Assembly (NCBI RefSeq): GCF_018728565.1
Contig: NZ_JACSOI010000010.1
Location: forward strand, 85,727-149,726
Source of the DNA: Zobellia russellii
GTDB lineage: Bacteria; Bacteroidota; Bacteroidia; Flavobacteriales; Flavobacteriaceae
Length of the DNA stretch: 64,000 bases
Direction of reading: 5' to 3'
The position numbers were made by a program, and so were the translations under genes. The notes beneath the pieces were generated by a model that saw only the letters and a program-made list of their open reading frames with translations, made no database searches and was not told the origin of the DNA. How positions within the stretch are numbered: position 1 is the stretch's first letter; every line of letters starts with the position of its first letter. Of this stretch, positions 38,890 to 47,626 are shown in pieces.

Positions 38890-39483
38890 TTATAACGTCA
38901 AAGATAAACTAACGATCAACTGGTCTGGGCGCGCATCTACACGACTAGGGCCTAAGTTGGTAATGTTCGTATTGATAAAGGTAGCCTCGTTGCTGTTAAA
39001 ACCTCTTTCGTACCTAATATCAATTCCCAGCTTTCCTAAATCTACACCGGCGCCTATATTGGCTCCTACGCTAAAATCATTTTCAATATCATCTATTGAG
39101 ATACCATCAAACTCGGTATCAAGAATATACTGAAACGAAGGACCTGCAAATACGTGCAGCGGACCTATAATTTTTACACCTACCAGTAAGGGCATGTCTA
39201 ACTTACTTATGTCAAACTTATCACCGCTATAATCAGACTTGGTTTTGGTGTACATTAACTCAGGTCTAAAATAGATGCGGTTAACGCCTATTTTAGTGAA
39301 AAGACCTAAGTGGTAACCCATGTTTCGGTCTGGATCTCTGGCCGCATCACCAATAGATTCAAAATAATCTCCGTTGGCGCTATAGTTAAGACCGGCCTTA
39401 ACGCCAATTTCAACTAAATCTTTTTGTGAAAATGCAGCAATGCTTATCAAAGCAAAAACTGCCGTAAGGAGTGTTTTTCTCAT
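38890..39483 (-). CDS. PorT-like outer-membrane beta-barrel protein
   Basis: This 197-residue protein has a signal peptide (MRKTLLTAVFALISIAAFSQ) and a small beta-barrel pattern (VEIGVKAGLNYSANGDYFES at the start, LIVSLSLTL at the end). It fits the Bacteroidota 'PorT family/outer membrane beta-barrel' group of about 200 residues. Some members help type IX secretion, but most have unknown roles. Nothing in the neighbourhood (split transketolase upstream) points to a process. Confidence 0.8.
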   Translation of the reverse strand: MRKTLLTAVFALISIAAFSQKDLVEIGVKAGLNYSANGDYFESIGDAARDPDRNMGYHLGLFTKIGVNRIYFRPELMYTKTKSDYSGDKFDISKLDMPLLVGVKIIGPLHVFAGPSFQYILDTEFDGISIDDIENDFSVGANIGAGVDLGKLGIDIRYERGFNSNEATFINTNITNLGPSRVDARPDQLIVSLSLTL

Positions 39484-39530
39484 ATGTTCTCGTTTTTAAT
39501 ACCACAACAGTATCAAAAACGATACCATTG

Positions 39531-40484
39531 TTATTTCCTTTTCAATACCTTTAAAACGGCCTTTTCAATAGCTTTATTGTTTAAACCGTACTTCTCCATA
39601 AGCTGTTCAGGAGTACCACTTTCACCAAAAGTATCTTGGGTTGCAACAAACTCTTGAGGCGTAGGATTATGAATACTAAGGGTTCTAGCAACACTCTCTC
39701 CAAGTCCGCCTAAGAAATTGTGCTCTTCAGCAGATACAACACAACCTGTTTTTTTAACGGATTTTAACAGAGCTTCCTCATCAAAAGGCTTAATCGTATG
39801 GAAATTGATAACCTCTGCAGAAATACCTTGCTCTTCCAATTTCTCAGCAGCGATCAGCGCTTCCCAAACTAAATGTCCTGTAGCAACGATGGTAACATCC
39901 GTACCTTCGCTAAGCATAAGTGCTTTTCCAATTTCGAACTTTTGGTCAACCGGAGTAAAGTTGGCCACTTTAGGTCTACCAAAACGTAGGTAAACAGGTC
40001 CTTCATGCTCGGCAATGGCCAAGGTAGCTGCTTTTGTTTGGTTGTAATCACATGGGTTGATAACGGTCATGCCAGGAAGCATTTTCATCATACCTATGTC
40101 TTCTAGAATCTGGTGGGTAGCACCATCTTCTCCAAGGGTTACACCGGCATGGGAAGCACATATTTTTACGTTCTTACCAGAATAGGCAATAGACTGGCGA
40201 ATTTGGTCATAAACCCTTCCTGTAGCAAAGTTGGCAAATGTACTTGCAAAAGGAATTTTACCACCAATGGTAAGACCTGCAGCAATACCCATCATGTTAG
40301 CTTCGGCAATACCTACTTGAAAGAATCTTTCCGGATTCTCATCAATAAAAGGTTGAATTTTTAGCGATCCAATTAAATCGGCACAAAGGGCTACAACATT
40401 AGGGTTGGTTCTTCCCAATTCCGTCATGGCAGCTCCGTAGCCACTTCTAGTATCGTTTTTTCCTTGATCTATATATTTTGTCAT
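39531..40484 (-). CDS. transketolase C-terminal subunit
   Basis: This 317-residue protein is the pyrimidine-binding and C-terminal half of a split transketolase (DTRSGYGAAMTELGRTNPNV, then the E-containing GIAEANMMGIAAGL that activates thiamine diphosphate). The N-terminal subunit is encoded 63 bp upstream on the same strand, so the two form a two-gene operon. Split transketolases are common in Bacteroidota. They shift two-carbon units in the pentose phosphate pathway. The pair should form an alpha2beta2 complex. Confidence 0.95.
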   Translation of the reverse strand: MTKYIDQGKNDTRSGYGAAMTELGRTNPNVVALCADLIGSLKIQPFIDENPERFFQVGIAEANMMGIAAGLTIGGKIPFASTFANFATGRVYDQIRQSIAYSGKNVKICASHAGVTLGEDGATHQILEDIGMMKMLPGMTVINPCDYNQTKAATLAIAEHEGPVYLRFGRPKVANFTPVDQKFEIGKALMLSEGTDVTIVATGHLVWEALIAAEKLEEQGISAEVINFHTIKPFDEEALLKSVKKTGCVVSAEEHNFLGGLGESVARTLSIHNPTPQEFVATQDTFGESGTPEQLMEKYGLNNKAIEKAVLKVLKRK

Positions 40485-40547
40485 TGTGTTTCGTTTTTGT
40501 CGTTTCCGTAAAGCGGAAAACTAAAATTTTAAGATAGTTGCGGAATT

Positions 40548-41393
40548 TTAATAATCACCTAAAGTTTCAGGATTTTGACCCAAAGCGTTCTCTAGTTGCT
40601 CATCACTGGGCGCTTTACCGTGCCATGCGTGCGTGTGCATCATAAAGTCTACACCATTACCCATCATTGTATCCAAAATGATACATACAGGTTTTCCTTT
40701 TCCGGTTCTGCTTTTTGCTTCGTTAAGACCGTTAACTATAGCTTCAAGATTATTACCTTCTGCAACCTCAATAACATCCCAACCAAAAACTTCAAATTTT
40801 TCTTTTAGGTTTCCTAGCGGAAGGATTTCTTCCGTAGGGCCATCTATTTGCTGTCCGTTTCTGTCAATAGTAGAAATTAGGTTGTCTACTTTGTTTCCTG
40901 CGGCATACATGATTGCTTCCCAGTTTTGACCTTCTTGAAGTTCGCCATCACCGTGAAGGCTGTATACCAATTTATCGTCTCCGTTTAATTTTTTACCTAA
41001 AGCGGCACCAATTGCTACAGACATACCTTGGCCCAATGAACCTGAAGCTACACGAACGCCGGGAAGACCTTCATGAGTGGTTGGGTGACCTTGTAGACGG
41101 GAGTCCAATAAACGAAATGTGTTCAACTCTTCTACCGGGAAATATCCTTTTCTGGCCAAAACACTGTAAAATACAGGAGATATGTGTCCGTTGGAAAGGA
41201 AGAAAAGATCTTCGTCTTTACCGTCCATATCAAAACCTTCTTTAAGGTCCATTACCTCATTATAAAGTGCTACCAAAAATTCAGTACAGCCCAAAGACCC
41301 CCCTGGGTGACCTGAATTTACTTTATGTACCATACGTAGAATGTCCCTTCGGGTCTGTACTACGATATCTTGTAGTTCGTCTAATTTTGCCAT
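40548..41393 (-). CDS. transketolase N-terminal subunit
   Basis: This 281-residue subunit carries the thiamine-diphosphate-binding motif GDGELQEGQNWEA running to DRNGQ, and GHPGGSLGCTEF near the N-terminus. I chose ATG 41393 (MAKLDELQD) over an in-frame codon 42 bp upstream, since a -7 box lies at 41428-41421 and the longer form would start inside it. It is the first gene of the operon with the C-terminal subunit. Activity needs both chains. Confidence 0.95.
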   Translation of the reverse strand: MAKLDELQDIVVQTRRDILRMVHKVNSGHPGGSLGCTEFLVALYNEVMDLKEGFDMDGKDEDLFFLSNGHISPVFYSVLARKGYFPVEELNTFRLLDSRLQGHPTTHEGLPGVRVASGSLGQGMSVAIGAALGKKLNGDDKLVYSLHGDGELQEGQNWEAIMYAAGNKVDNLISTIDRNGQQIDGPTEEILPLGNLKEKFEVFGWDVIEVAEGNNLEAIVNGLNEAKSRTGKGKPVCIILDTMMGNGVDFMMHTHAWHGKAPSDEQLENALGQNPETLGDY

Positions 41394-41420
41394 TTGTAAA
41401 TGTTCGTTTTTAGTAATTTT

Positions 41421-41428
41421 CAAATGTA
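41421..41428 (-). promoter_or_regulatory. -7 box TACATTTG for the transketolase operon
   Basis: The minus strand reads TACATTTG, 28 bp upstream of the ATG at 41393, consistent with that start. Confidence 0.75.
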
Positions 41429-41658
41429 ATCGCAATCTTTTGGGAATACAAATAGGACCTTGTTTATTTTTGCCCTCAAATCAAAAAAAGAGTGACAAAA
41501 GCAACAGATGCCAATATTTTGAACAATAAGGGGTTGTTTGACCAAAAAGCCTATAATTGAGGAATGCCTACCGATTCAAAAGTATAGTTATGGCCTAGGA
41601 CTATTTGGTAGATGCAAACTTTATTTTTTCGTTAAGCCTTTTATGCTAGGCAGTTGTT

Positions 41659-41666
41659 TATCTTTG
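41659..41666 (+). promoter_or_regulatory. -7 box TATCTTTG for tgt
   Basis: TATCTTTG ends 17 bp before the TTG at 41684. A transcript from here cannot include the upstream in-frame TTG at 41654, which settles the tgt start. Confidence 0.75.
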
Positions 41667-41683
41667 CGCCCATAAATACTATT

Positions 41684-42814
41684 TTGAAGTTTACATTACA
41701 CCACACAGACCCCAAAAGTAAAGCTCGTGCCGGAACTATGGTTACCGATCACGGAGTAATAGAAACCCCTATATTCATGCCGGTTGGTACGGTTGCATCC
41801 GTAAAAAGTGTGCATCAAAGGGAGCTAAAGGAGGAGATAAACCCAGATATTATTCTTGGGAATACATACCATCTTTTTCTTCGGCCTAAAACCGAAATAT
41901 TAAAGAAAGCTGGAGGACTCCATAAATTTATGGGGTGGGATAGAAATATTCTAACAGACAGTGGAGGATACCAAGTATACTCACTTTCCGGAAACCGAAA
42001 AATAAAAGAGGAAGGGGTAAAGTTTAAATCGCATATAGACGGTTCTACACACCTTTTTACACCGGAAAACGTAATGGAAATACAGCGTGTGATCGGGGCC
42101 GATATTATAATGGCCTTTGATGAATGCACACCTTATCCCTGTGATTACCGGTATGCAGAACGTTCCATGCACATGACCCATAGATGGTTGGAGCGTTGTA
42201 TTGCGCACTTAAAGAAAACACCTTTTGAGTACGATTATTCACAAACGTTCTTTCCTATTGTACAAGGTTCTACCTATAAAGATTTAAGAAAACGCTCTGC
42301 GGAGTACATTGCTGGCGTTGGTGCCGAAGGTAATGCCATAGGCGGTTTATCCGTTGGGGAACCTGCGGAAGAAATGTATGGTATGACCGAGGTGGTCTGT
42401 GAAATTTTACCGGAAGACAAACCTAGGTATTTAATGGGGGTAGGTACGCCTATTAATATTTTGGAGAACATAGCCTTAGGAATTGATATGTTTGATTGTG
42501 TGATGCCTACGCGAAACGCTAGAAACGGAATGTTGTTTACCGCTCATGGCACTATAAATATTAAGAACAAAAAGTGGGAAGATGATTTTTCTCCGGTAGA
42601 TGAAATGGGAATTACCTTTGTAGACCTAGAGTATTCAAAGGCCTATTTGCGTCATTTGTTCGTAGCTAAGGAGTATTTGGGCAAACAAATAGCCACTATT
42701 CACAACCTAGGATTTTATCTTTGGTTGGTTCGTGAAGCTCGAAAGCATATTTTAGCAGGAGATTTTACGGAATGGAAAGACCGTATGGTTAAACAAATGG
42801 ATAAACGATTGTAG
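41684..42814 (+). CDS. tgt: tRNA-guanine transglycosylase without the usual zinc cysteines
   Basis: This 376-residue enzyme exchanges guanine for a 7-deazaguanine base at position 34 of tRNAs in queuosine synthesis. It has TDSGGYQVYSLS (catalytic Asp), DECTPYPCDY, GGLSVGEP and MFDCVMPTRNARNG. Start TTG 41684 (K-F-T-L-H-H follows) is set by the promoter at 41659. The bacterial enzyme normally has a C-x-C-x2-C zinc site ahead of YSRAYLHHL; here the stretch reads DEMGITFVDLEYSKAYLRHL with no Cys, though the distal IHNL His remains. The zinc site therefore seems lost or changed. The gene's stop overlaps the GTG of the LptF/G-like gene. Confidence 0.95.
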   Translation: MKFTLHHTDPKSKARAGTMVTDHGVIETPIFMPVGTVASVKSVHQRELKEEINPDIILGNTYHLFLRPKTEILKKAGGLHKFMGWDRNILTDSGGYQVYSLSGNRKIKEEGVKFKSHIDGSTHLFTPENVMEIQRVIGADIIMAFDECTPYPCDYRYAERSMHMTHRWLERCIAHLKKTPFEYDYSQTFFPIVQGSTYKDLRKRSAEYIAGVGAEGNAIGGLSVGEPAEEMYGMTEVVCEILPEDKPRYLMGVGTPINILENIALGIDMFDCVMPTRNARNGMLFTAHGTINIKNKKWEDDFSPVDEMGITFVDLEYSKAYLRHLFVAKEYLGKQIATIHNLGFYLWLVREARKHILAGDFTEWKDRMVKQMDKRL

Positions 42815-43896
42815 TGCTTACCATATTAGATAAATATATACTTAAGCGATATTTGGTCACTTTCTCGGTGATGATCTTGCTATTTATTCCTATTGGAATC
42901 ATGGCGCATTTGGCCGAGCAAATTGGAAAAATGCAAGCCAATGAAGCTCCGTTGGATGAAATACTCGTCTATTTTGGAAACTTTACTATCTATATAGGAA
43001 GTCTTCTATTTCCTATTTTCCTCTTTCTGTCTATAATTTTCTTTACCTCTAAATTGGCGGGAAATACGGAAATTGTGGCCATTCTTAGTTCAGGTGTATC
43101 GTACTCTAGATTCTTGCGCCCCTATATTATTGGAGCCTCTATTATTGCGGTAATTATGTTTGTTATGGGTATGTTCATAGTACCTAATGCTAGCAAGGGT
43201 TTTAACGAGTTTAAATACAAGTATCTTAAGAAAGGAAAGCAGGACCGGGTTACCAATAATATTTTTACACAGTTAAACGCCAATGATTTTATTTATGTGA
43301 GCAGTTTTGATCCTGCTAGACAGATTGGATACAACTTTACTTTTGAAAGGTTTAACGAAGAAAATGAGTTGGAGTTCAAAATATCGGCGGCCAATATCAG
43401 ATATGTAGATAAGGATAGTGTGTACCGTTTAACTACCTATAAAAAACGAAAGATTCTCAATGATACGGCTTTGGTGGAAACCAAGCGTCGTTTAGATACC
43501 CTTTTCTCTTTTCAAATTGGAGACCTTACCCCGGTGTCCTATGCCGCGGAAACCAAGAATATTTTTGAACTGAACCGGTTTATAAAGGACCAAAGGTTAA
43601 AAGGGGCATCCAACATCAATACCTATATCTTGGTAAAGTATAAAAGATGGGCTCTGCCTATTACAGCTTTTATATTAACGATAATCGCTGTAGCTGTGTC
43701 GTCCGTAAAGAGGCGTGGAGGTATGGGGGTTAACCTTGCCTTTGGAATTATAGTGGCCTTTGTCTTTGTTTTCTTTGATAAAGTTTTTGGTACGCTTGCG
43801 GAGCAGTCTGGCTTTTCGCCTTTATTGGCAGTACTTATACCCAATATGATTTTTGGAGTGCTGGCTGTAGTTTTACTGCAAAAGGCAAAGCGGTAA
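42814..43896 (+). CDS. LptF/LptG-family permease
   Basis: This 360-residue inner-membrane protein has two groups of three membrane segments with a periplasmic beta-jellyroll-like region between (about residues 110-265). It starts MLTILDKYILKRYLVTFSVM, the YjgP/YjgQ family signature. LptF and LptG form the membrane part of the LPS exporter LptB2FG. The start is a GTG sharing one base with the tgt stop, so translation is probably coupled. Which of LptF or LptG it represents cannot be told here; the partner is elsewhere in the genome. Confidence 0.92.
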   Translation: MLTILDKYILKRYLVTFSVMILLFIPIGIMAHLAEQIGKMQANEAPLDEILVYFGNFTIYIGSLLFPIFLFLSIIFFTSKLAGNTEIVAILSSGVSYSRFLRPYIIGASIIAVIMFVMGMFIVPNASKGFNEFKYKYLKKGKQDRVTNNIFTQLNANDFIYVSSFDPARQIGYNFTFERFNEENELEFKISAANIRYVDKDSVYRLTTYKKRKILNDTALVETKRRLDTLFSFQIGDLTPVSYAAETKNIFELNRFIKDQRLKGASNINTYILVKYKRWALPITAFILTIIAVAVSSVKRRGGMGVNLAFGIIVAFVFVFFDKVFGTLAEQSGFSPLLAVLIPNMIFGVLAVVLLQKAKR

Positions 43897-43921
43897 CGCG
43901 TTTTCGTTTAAATAGGCTTTT

Positions 43922-44815
43922 ATGGGGGCTCAGCTAAAAAATTACCTGCACTTACATCTTATTGTTTTTATTTGGGGCTTTACGGCGGTATTGGGTAAAC
44001 TTATTACGTTAGAGGCTATGCCTTTGGTATGGTACCGGATGCTTATCGCCTCAATATTTATCTTGATCTATGTTATAGCCAAGAAATACTCCTTAAAGGT
44101 TTCGAAGGGTATGTTTTGGGCACTTATAGGAGCAGGAATCGTAATAGCGCTACACTGGGTAACTTTCTTTTTGGCCATTAAGGTATCTAATGTGTCCATT
44201 GCTTTGGCCACGATTTCTACGGGTGCTTTTTTTACGGCGATAATTGAGCCCTTTTGGTACAAGCGGAAGATGATTTGGTATGAAATTGTTTTTGGTATCG
44301 TTGTTATGCTTGGACTGTACCTGATTTTTAAGGTAGATACGGAGTATCTGTACGGTATAGTTTTAGCCTTAATATCCGCGTTTTTGTCGGCGTTTTTCTC
44401 ATTGATCAACGGGAAGCTCGTACAAAAGGAAAGACCTTCTGTAATTTCTTTTTATGAATTGGTAAGTGGGGTGGGGCTGTTGACTTTATTTTTGGCGTTT
44501 CAAGGAAGGTTTAATGCAGAGTTTTTTAGTCTATCGCAAAACGACTTGCTCTATCTGTTTATACTTGCATCAATTTGTACTGCCTACGCCTTTATAGCAT
44601 CGGTTAAAATTTTGAAATATATAAGTCCGTATACGGTAATGCTCACAATAAATTTGGAGCCTATTTATGGAATAATTCTGGCGTTTATTATTTTTGGCGA
44701 GTCGGAGAAAATGAACCCCCTATTTTATGTTGGTGGAGGCATCATCCTATTGACGGTCATTGCCAACGGAATACTGAAAAATAAGAGAAGGTTTAAAAAA
44801 CCCTTCAGGACATAA
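43922..44815 (+). CDS. EamA-family (DMT) transporter
   Basis: This 297-residue protein has ten hydrophobic segments in two EamA repeats; the first begins HLIVFIWGFTAVLGKLIT and the second LISAFLSAFFSLINGKLV. The DMT superfamily exports metabolites such as amino acids or nucleotides. Substrate is unknown. It lies 25 bp after the LptF/G gene on the same strand and may share its transcript. A separate -7 box for accA follows it. Confidence 0.92.
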   Translation: MGAQLKNYLHLHLIVFIWGFTAVLGKLITLEAMPLVWYRMLIASIFILIYVIAKKYSLKVSKGMFWALIGAGIVIALHWVTFFLAIKVSNVSIALATISTGAFFTAIIEPFWYKRKMIWYEIVFGIVVMLGLYLIFKVDTEYLYGIVLALISAFLSAFFSLINGKLVQKERPSVISFYELVSGVGLLTLFLAFQGRFNAEFFSLSQNDLLYLFILASICTAYAFIASVKILKYISPYTVMLTINLEPIYGIILAFIIFGESEKMNPLFYVGGGIILLTVIANGILKNKRRFKKPFRT

Positions 44816-44826
44816 GCTTAAAATCC

Positions 44827-44834
44827 TATATTTG
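44827..44834 (+). promoter_or_regulatory. -7 box TATATTTG for accA
   Basis: TATATTTG lies 26 bp before the accA ATG, just after the EamA stop. Confidence 0.7.
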
Positions 44835-44860
44835 CCTATCAAACTAAACCTATTACACTA

Positions 44861-45814
44861 ATGGAATATCTCGATTTTGAACTCCCTATAAAAGAGCTTG
44901 AAGACCAGCTGGATAAATGCATGATTATTGGGGAGGAAAGCGAAGTAGATGTGTCGGAGACCTGTAAGCAGATTGAAAAGAAGTTAGCCGATACCCGAAA
45001 AGAAATATATAAAAACCTTACCGCATGGCAACGCGTACAGTTGTCCAGGCACCCTAATAGACCTTATACTTTAGACTACATCAACGCTATTTGTGGCGAT
45101 ACATTTTTGGAACTTCACGGTGATAGGAATGTAAAGGATGATAAGGCTATGATCGGTGGTTTAGGTAAAATTGGTGATCAGAGCTTTATGTTCATTGGTC
45201 AGCAAAAAGGGTACAATACAAAAACTAGGCAGTATCGGAATTTTGGTATGGCCAACCCGGAAGGTTACCGCAAAGCTTTACGATTAATGAAATCTGCGGA
45301 GAAATTTAATGTTCCTGTAGTATGTTTCATAGATACCCCAGGTGGTGCCGCTGGTATTGAAGCGGAAGAACGTGGTCAAGGAGAGGCAATTGCCCGTAAC
45401 ATTCTTGAAATGACTCGCCTTAAAGTACCTATTATAGTGGTTATCATTGGAGAGGGAGCTTCCGGTGGAGCTTTGGGCATAGGAGTAGGAGACAAGGTAT
45501 TGATGTTGGAAAACACATGGTACTCCGTAATATCCCCAGAATCCTGTTCTTCTATTCTATGGAGAAGCTGGGAGTATAAAGAAGTAGCTGCAGAAGCGTT
45601 GAAACTTACGGCTACGGATATGAAAAAATTAAAGTTGATCGATGAAATCGTGCGCGAACCGGCAGGTGGTGCCCACGCAAATCGGGAAAAAACTTTTGAG
45701 GTGGTAAAAAACAAAATATTGACTCAATTTGAGGCTTTAGAAAAGTTATCCCCAAAAGAATTGGTCAATACCCGAATGGAAAAATACGCCCAAATGGGTG
45801 TTTTTAACGGTTAA
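44861..45814 (+). CDS. accA: acetyl-CoA carboxylase carboxyltransferase subunit alpha
   Basis: This 317-residue subunit, together with AccD, transfers carboxyl from biotin to acetyl-CoA to make malonyl-CoA, the first step of fatty acid synthesis. It shows the crotonase-like carboxyltransferase core: [39 protein letters not shown] and [15 protein letters not shown]. Length is normal. It has its own promoter and a strong terminator downstream, so it is a single-gene unit. accD is not in the window. Confidence 0.97.
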   Translation: MEYLDFELPIKELEDQLDKCMIIGEESEVDVSETCKQIEKKLADTRKEIYKNLTAWQRVQLSRHPNRPYTLDYINAICGDTFLELHGDRNVKDDKAMIGGLGKIGDQSFMFIGQQKGYNTKTRQYRNFGMANPEGYRKALRLMKSAEKFNVPVVCFIDTPGGAAGIEAEERGQGEAIARNILEMTRLKVPIIVVIIGEGASGGALGIGVGDKVLMLENTWYSVISPESCSSILWRSWEYKEVAAEALKLTATDMKKLKLIDEIVREPAGGAHANREKTFEVVKNKILTQFEALEKLSPKELVNTRMEKYAQMGVFNG

Positions 45815-45837
45815 CGGACACTTTTATCAAGCTGACT

Positions 45838-45872
45838 AAAATCTGAGAAAGACTTTTCTCAGATTTTTTTTG
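45838..45872 (+). terminator. terminator after accA
   Basis: The arms AAATCTGAGAAA and TTTCTCAGATTT are perfectly paired and followed by a run of T. Confidence 0.92.
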
Positions 45873-45969
45873 TTATCAACATAAAATTGTAACTTATTAA
45901 CAGTATAATGTTCATTACCTGTTAACTTTACTTCGCTTTATTTTTTAGTTAATTGCATAATTTCGTGAA

Positions 45970-47517
45970 ATGGAAAAAATTAATCCGGTCGTAGCCCGTA
46001 AAATAGATAAATCTACCCTAATCAATTTAGAGCGTGGTAAAATTCCGCCACAATCAGTTGATTTAGAGGAGGTTGTTCTTGGTGCGATGATGATTGATAA
46101 AAAGGGGGTAGATGAAGTAATAGATATCCTACATCCTGATGTTTTCTATAAAGATGCCCATCGTTTTATCTATGAAGCCATTTTTAAGCTGTTCGAAAGT
46201 TCCGAACCAGTGGATTTATTAACGGTTTCGTCACAATTAAAGCGAGACGGACGATTGGATGCCGTAGGAGGGGATTTTTACCTTATAAAACTCACTCAAA
46301 AAGTGGCTTCATCTGCCCACATTGAGTTCCATGCGCGTATTATTCTTCAAAAGTATATTCAGCGTAGCTTAATAAAAATATCCAACGAGATCATTGAAGA
46401 GGCTTATGATGAATCTACGGACGTTTTTGACCTTTTGGATAGTGCGGAATCTAAATTGTACGACGTAACTCAAGGGAATCTTAAACGATCTGCGGAGACA
46501 GCTATGGATTTGGTAATCCAAGCCAAGAAAAAGATTGAGGAAATTTCCAATAAAGAGGGGATGAGCGGTATTGCTACCGGCTTTGATAAATTGGATAAAT
46601 TAACCTCTGGATGGCAGCCCAGTGATTTAATTATTGTTGCGGCGCGTCCTGGTATGGGTAAAACGGCATTAACCTTATCTATGGCGCGTAATATTGCGGT
46701 AGATGGTGGGCAGGGTGTTGCTTTCTTTTCCTGTGAGATGTCATCTGTACAGCTTATTACCCGTTTGATTTCTTCGGAAACCGGACTGTCGTCCGAAAAA
46801 TTAAGGACCGGTAAACTGGAAAAACACGAGTGGGAGCAATTGAACGTAAAGGTAAAAGCGTTGGAGAAAGCCCCATTGTTTATAGATGATACACCGTCCT
46901 TATCCATTTTTGATTTACGTGCAAAGGCCAGACGTTTGGCCTCGCAGCATGACATTAAGATTATTATCATTGACTACTTGCAGTTAATGACCGCCGGTGG
47001 AACCGGTAAAGGGGGTAACCGTGAACAGGAGATTTCTACAATTTCGCGTAACCTTAAGGCCCTGGCAAAGGAATTGAATATTCCTGTAATTGCACTTTCT
47101 CAGCTGTCTCGTGCCGTTGAAACCCGTGGCGGTAGTAAAAGACCTTTACTTTCGGATTTACGTGAATCTGGTGCGATTGAGCAGGATGCGGATATTGTAT
47201 CGTTCATTTTCCGTCCGGAGTATTATAAAATTGATGAGTGGGATGACGAAGAAAGAAGCCCAACCCAAGGTCAAGCAGAGTTTATTGTAGCAAAACACCG
47301 TAATGGTGGTCTTGAGAACATTCGTCTGAAATTTATCGGTAACCTTGGTAAGTTTGACAACTTGGATGATTTTGATTCTCCATTTGAGTTCCAATCCAAA
47401 ATGAACGAAAATGAGGATAATCCGTTTATCACAAAGAACTTGCCGGATGCCAACCAAGCATTTGGTAGCTCTATGAATGATCTAAGTGCGGATGAGGATA
47501 GCGATGTTCCTTTCTAA
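45970..47517 (+). CDS. dnaB: replicative DNA helicase
   Basis: This 515-residue protein is the hexameric helicase that unwinds DNA at the replication fork. The N-terminal DnaB domain (about residues 20-125; PPQSVDLEEVVLGAMM) is followed by the RecA-like ATPase with Walker A AARPGMGKTALTLS, Walker B IIIIDYLQLM and a C-terminal motif LSDLRESGAIEQDAD. No intein is present. It is a chromosomal housekeeping gene flanked by accA and a secreted-protein gene. Confidence 0.97.
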   Translation: MEKINPVVARKIDKSTLINLERGKIPPQSVDLEEVVLGAMMIDKKGVDEVIDILHPDVFYKDAHRFIYEAIFKLFESSEPVDLLTVSSQLKRDGRLDAVGGDFYLIKLTQKVASSAHIEFHARIILQKYIQRSLIKISNEIIEEAYDESTDVFDLLDSAESKLYDVTQGNLKRSAETAMDLVIQAKKKIEEISNKEGMSGIATGFDKLDKLTSGWQPSDLIIVAARPGMGKTALTLSMARNIAVDGGQGVAFFSCEMSSVQLITRLISSETGLSSEKLRTGKLEKHEWEQLNVKVKALEKAPLFIDDTPSLSIFDLRAKARRLASQHDIKIIIIDYLQLMTAGGTGKGGNREQEISTISRNLKALAKELNIPVIALSQLSRAVETRGGSKRPLLSDLRESGAIEQDADIVSFIFRPEYYKIDEWDDEERSPTQGQAEFIVAKHRNGGLENIRLKFIGNLGKFDNLDDFDSPFEFQSKMNENEDNPFITKNLPDANQAFGSSMNDLSADEDSDVPF

Positions 47518-47559
47518 AACAATATAACTAAGAAAAATCCAGCAGTTTTCAAATAGCTT

Positions 47560-47567
47560 TAACTTTG
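47560..47567 (+). promoter_or_regulatory. -7 box TAACTTTG after dnaB
   Basis: TAACTTTG (TAnnTTTG) lies 60 bp before the ATG of the secreted protein at 47627. Confidence 0.6.
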
Positions 47568-47626
47568 TGTGCCTTAAAAAGCGCGGTTTTTCAAGTATCT
47601 TTAGAAAAAATCTAAGTGCTAGAAAC

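Noticed and set aside
39490..39530. GTATC-GATAC hairpin as a terminator of the transketolase operon
   Set aside because: Arms are only 5 bp and no T-run follows in the right direction.
41654..41683. Upstream TTG start of tgt
   Set aside because: It lies before the -7 box at 41659 and adds residues that are not in the conserved family start.
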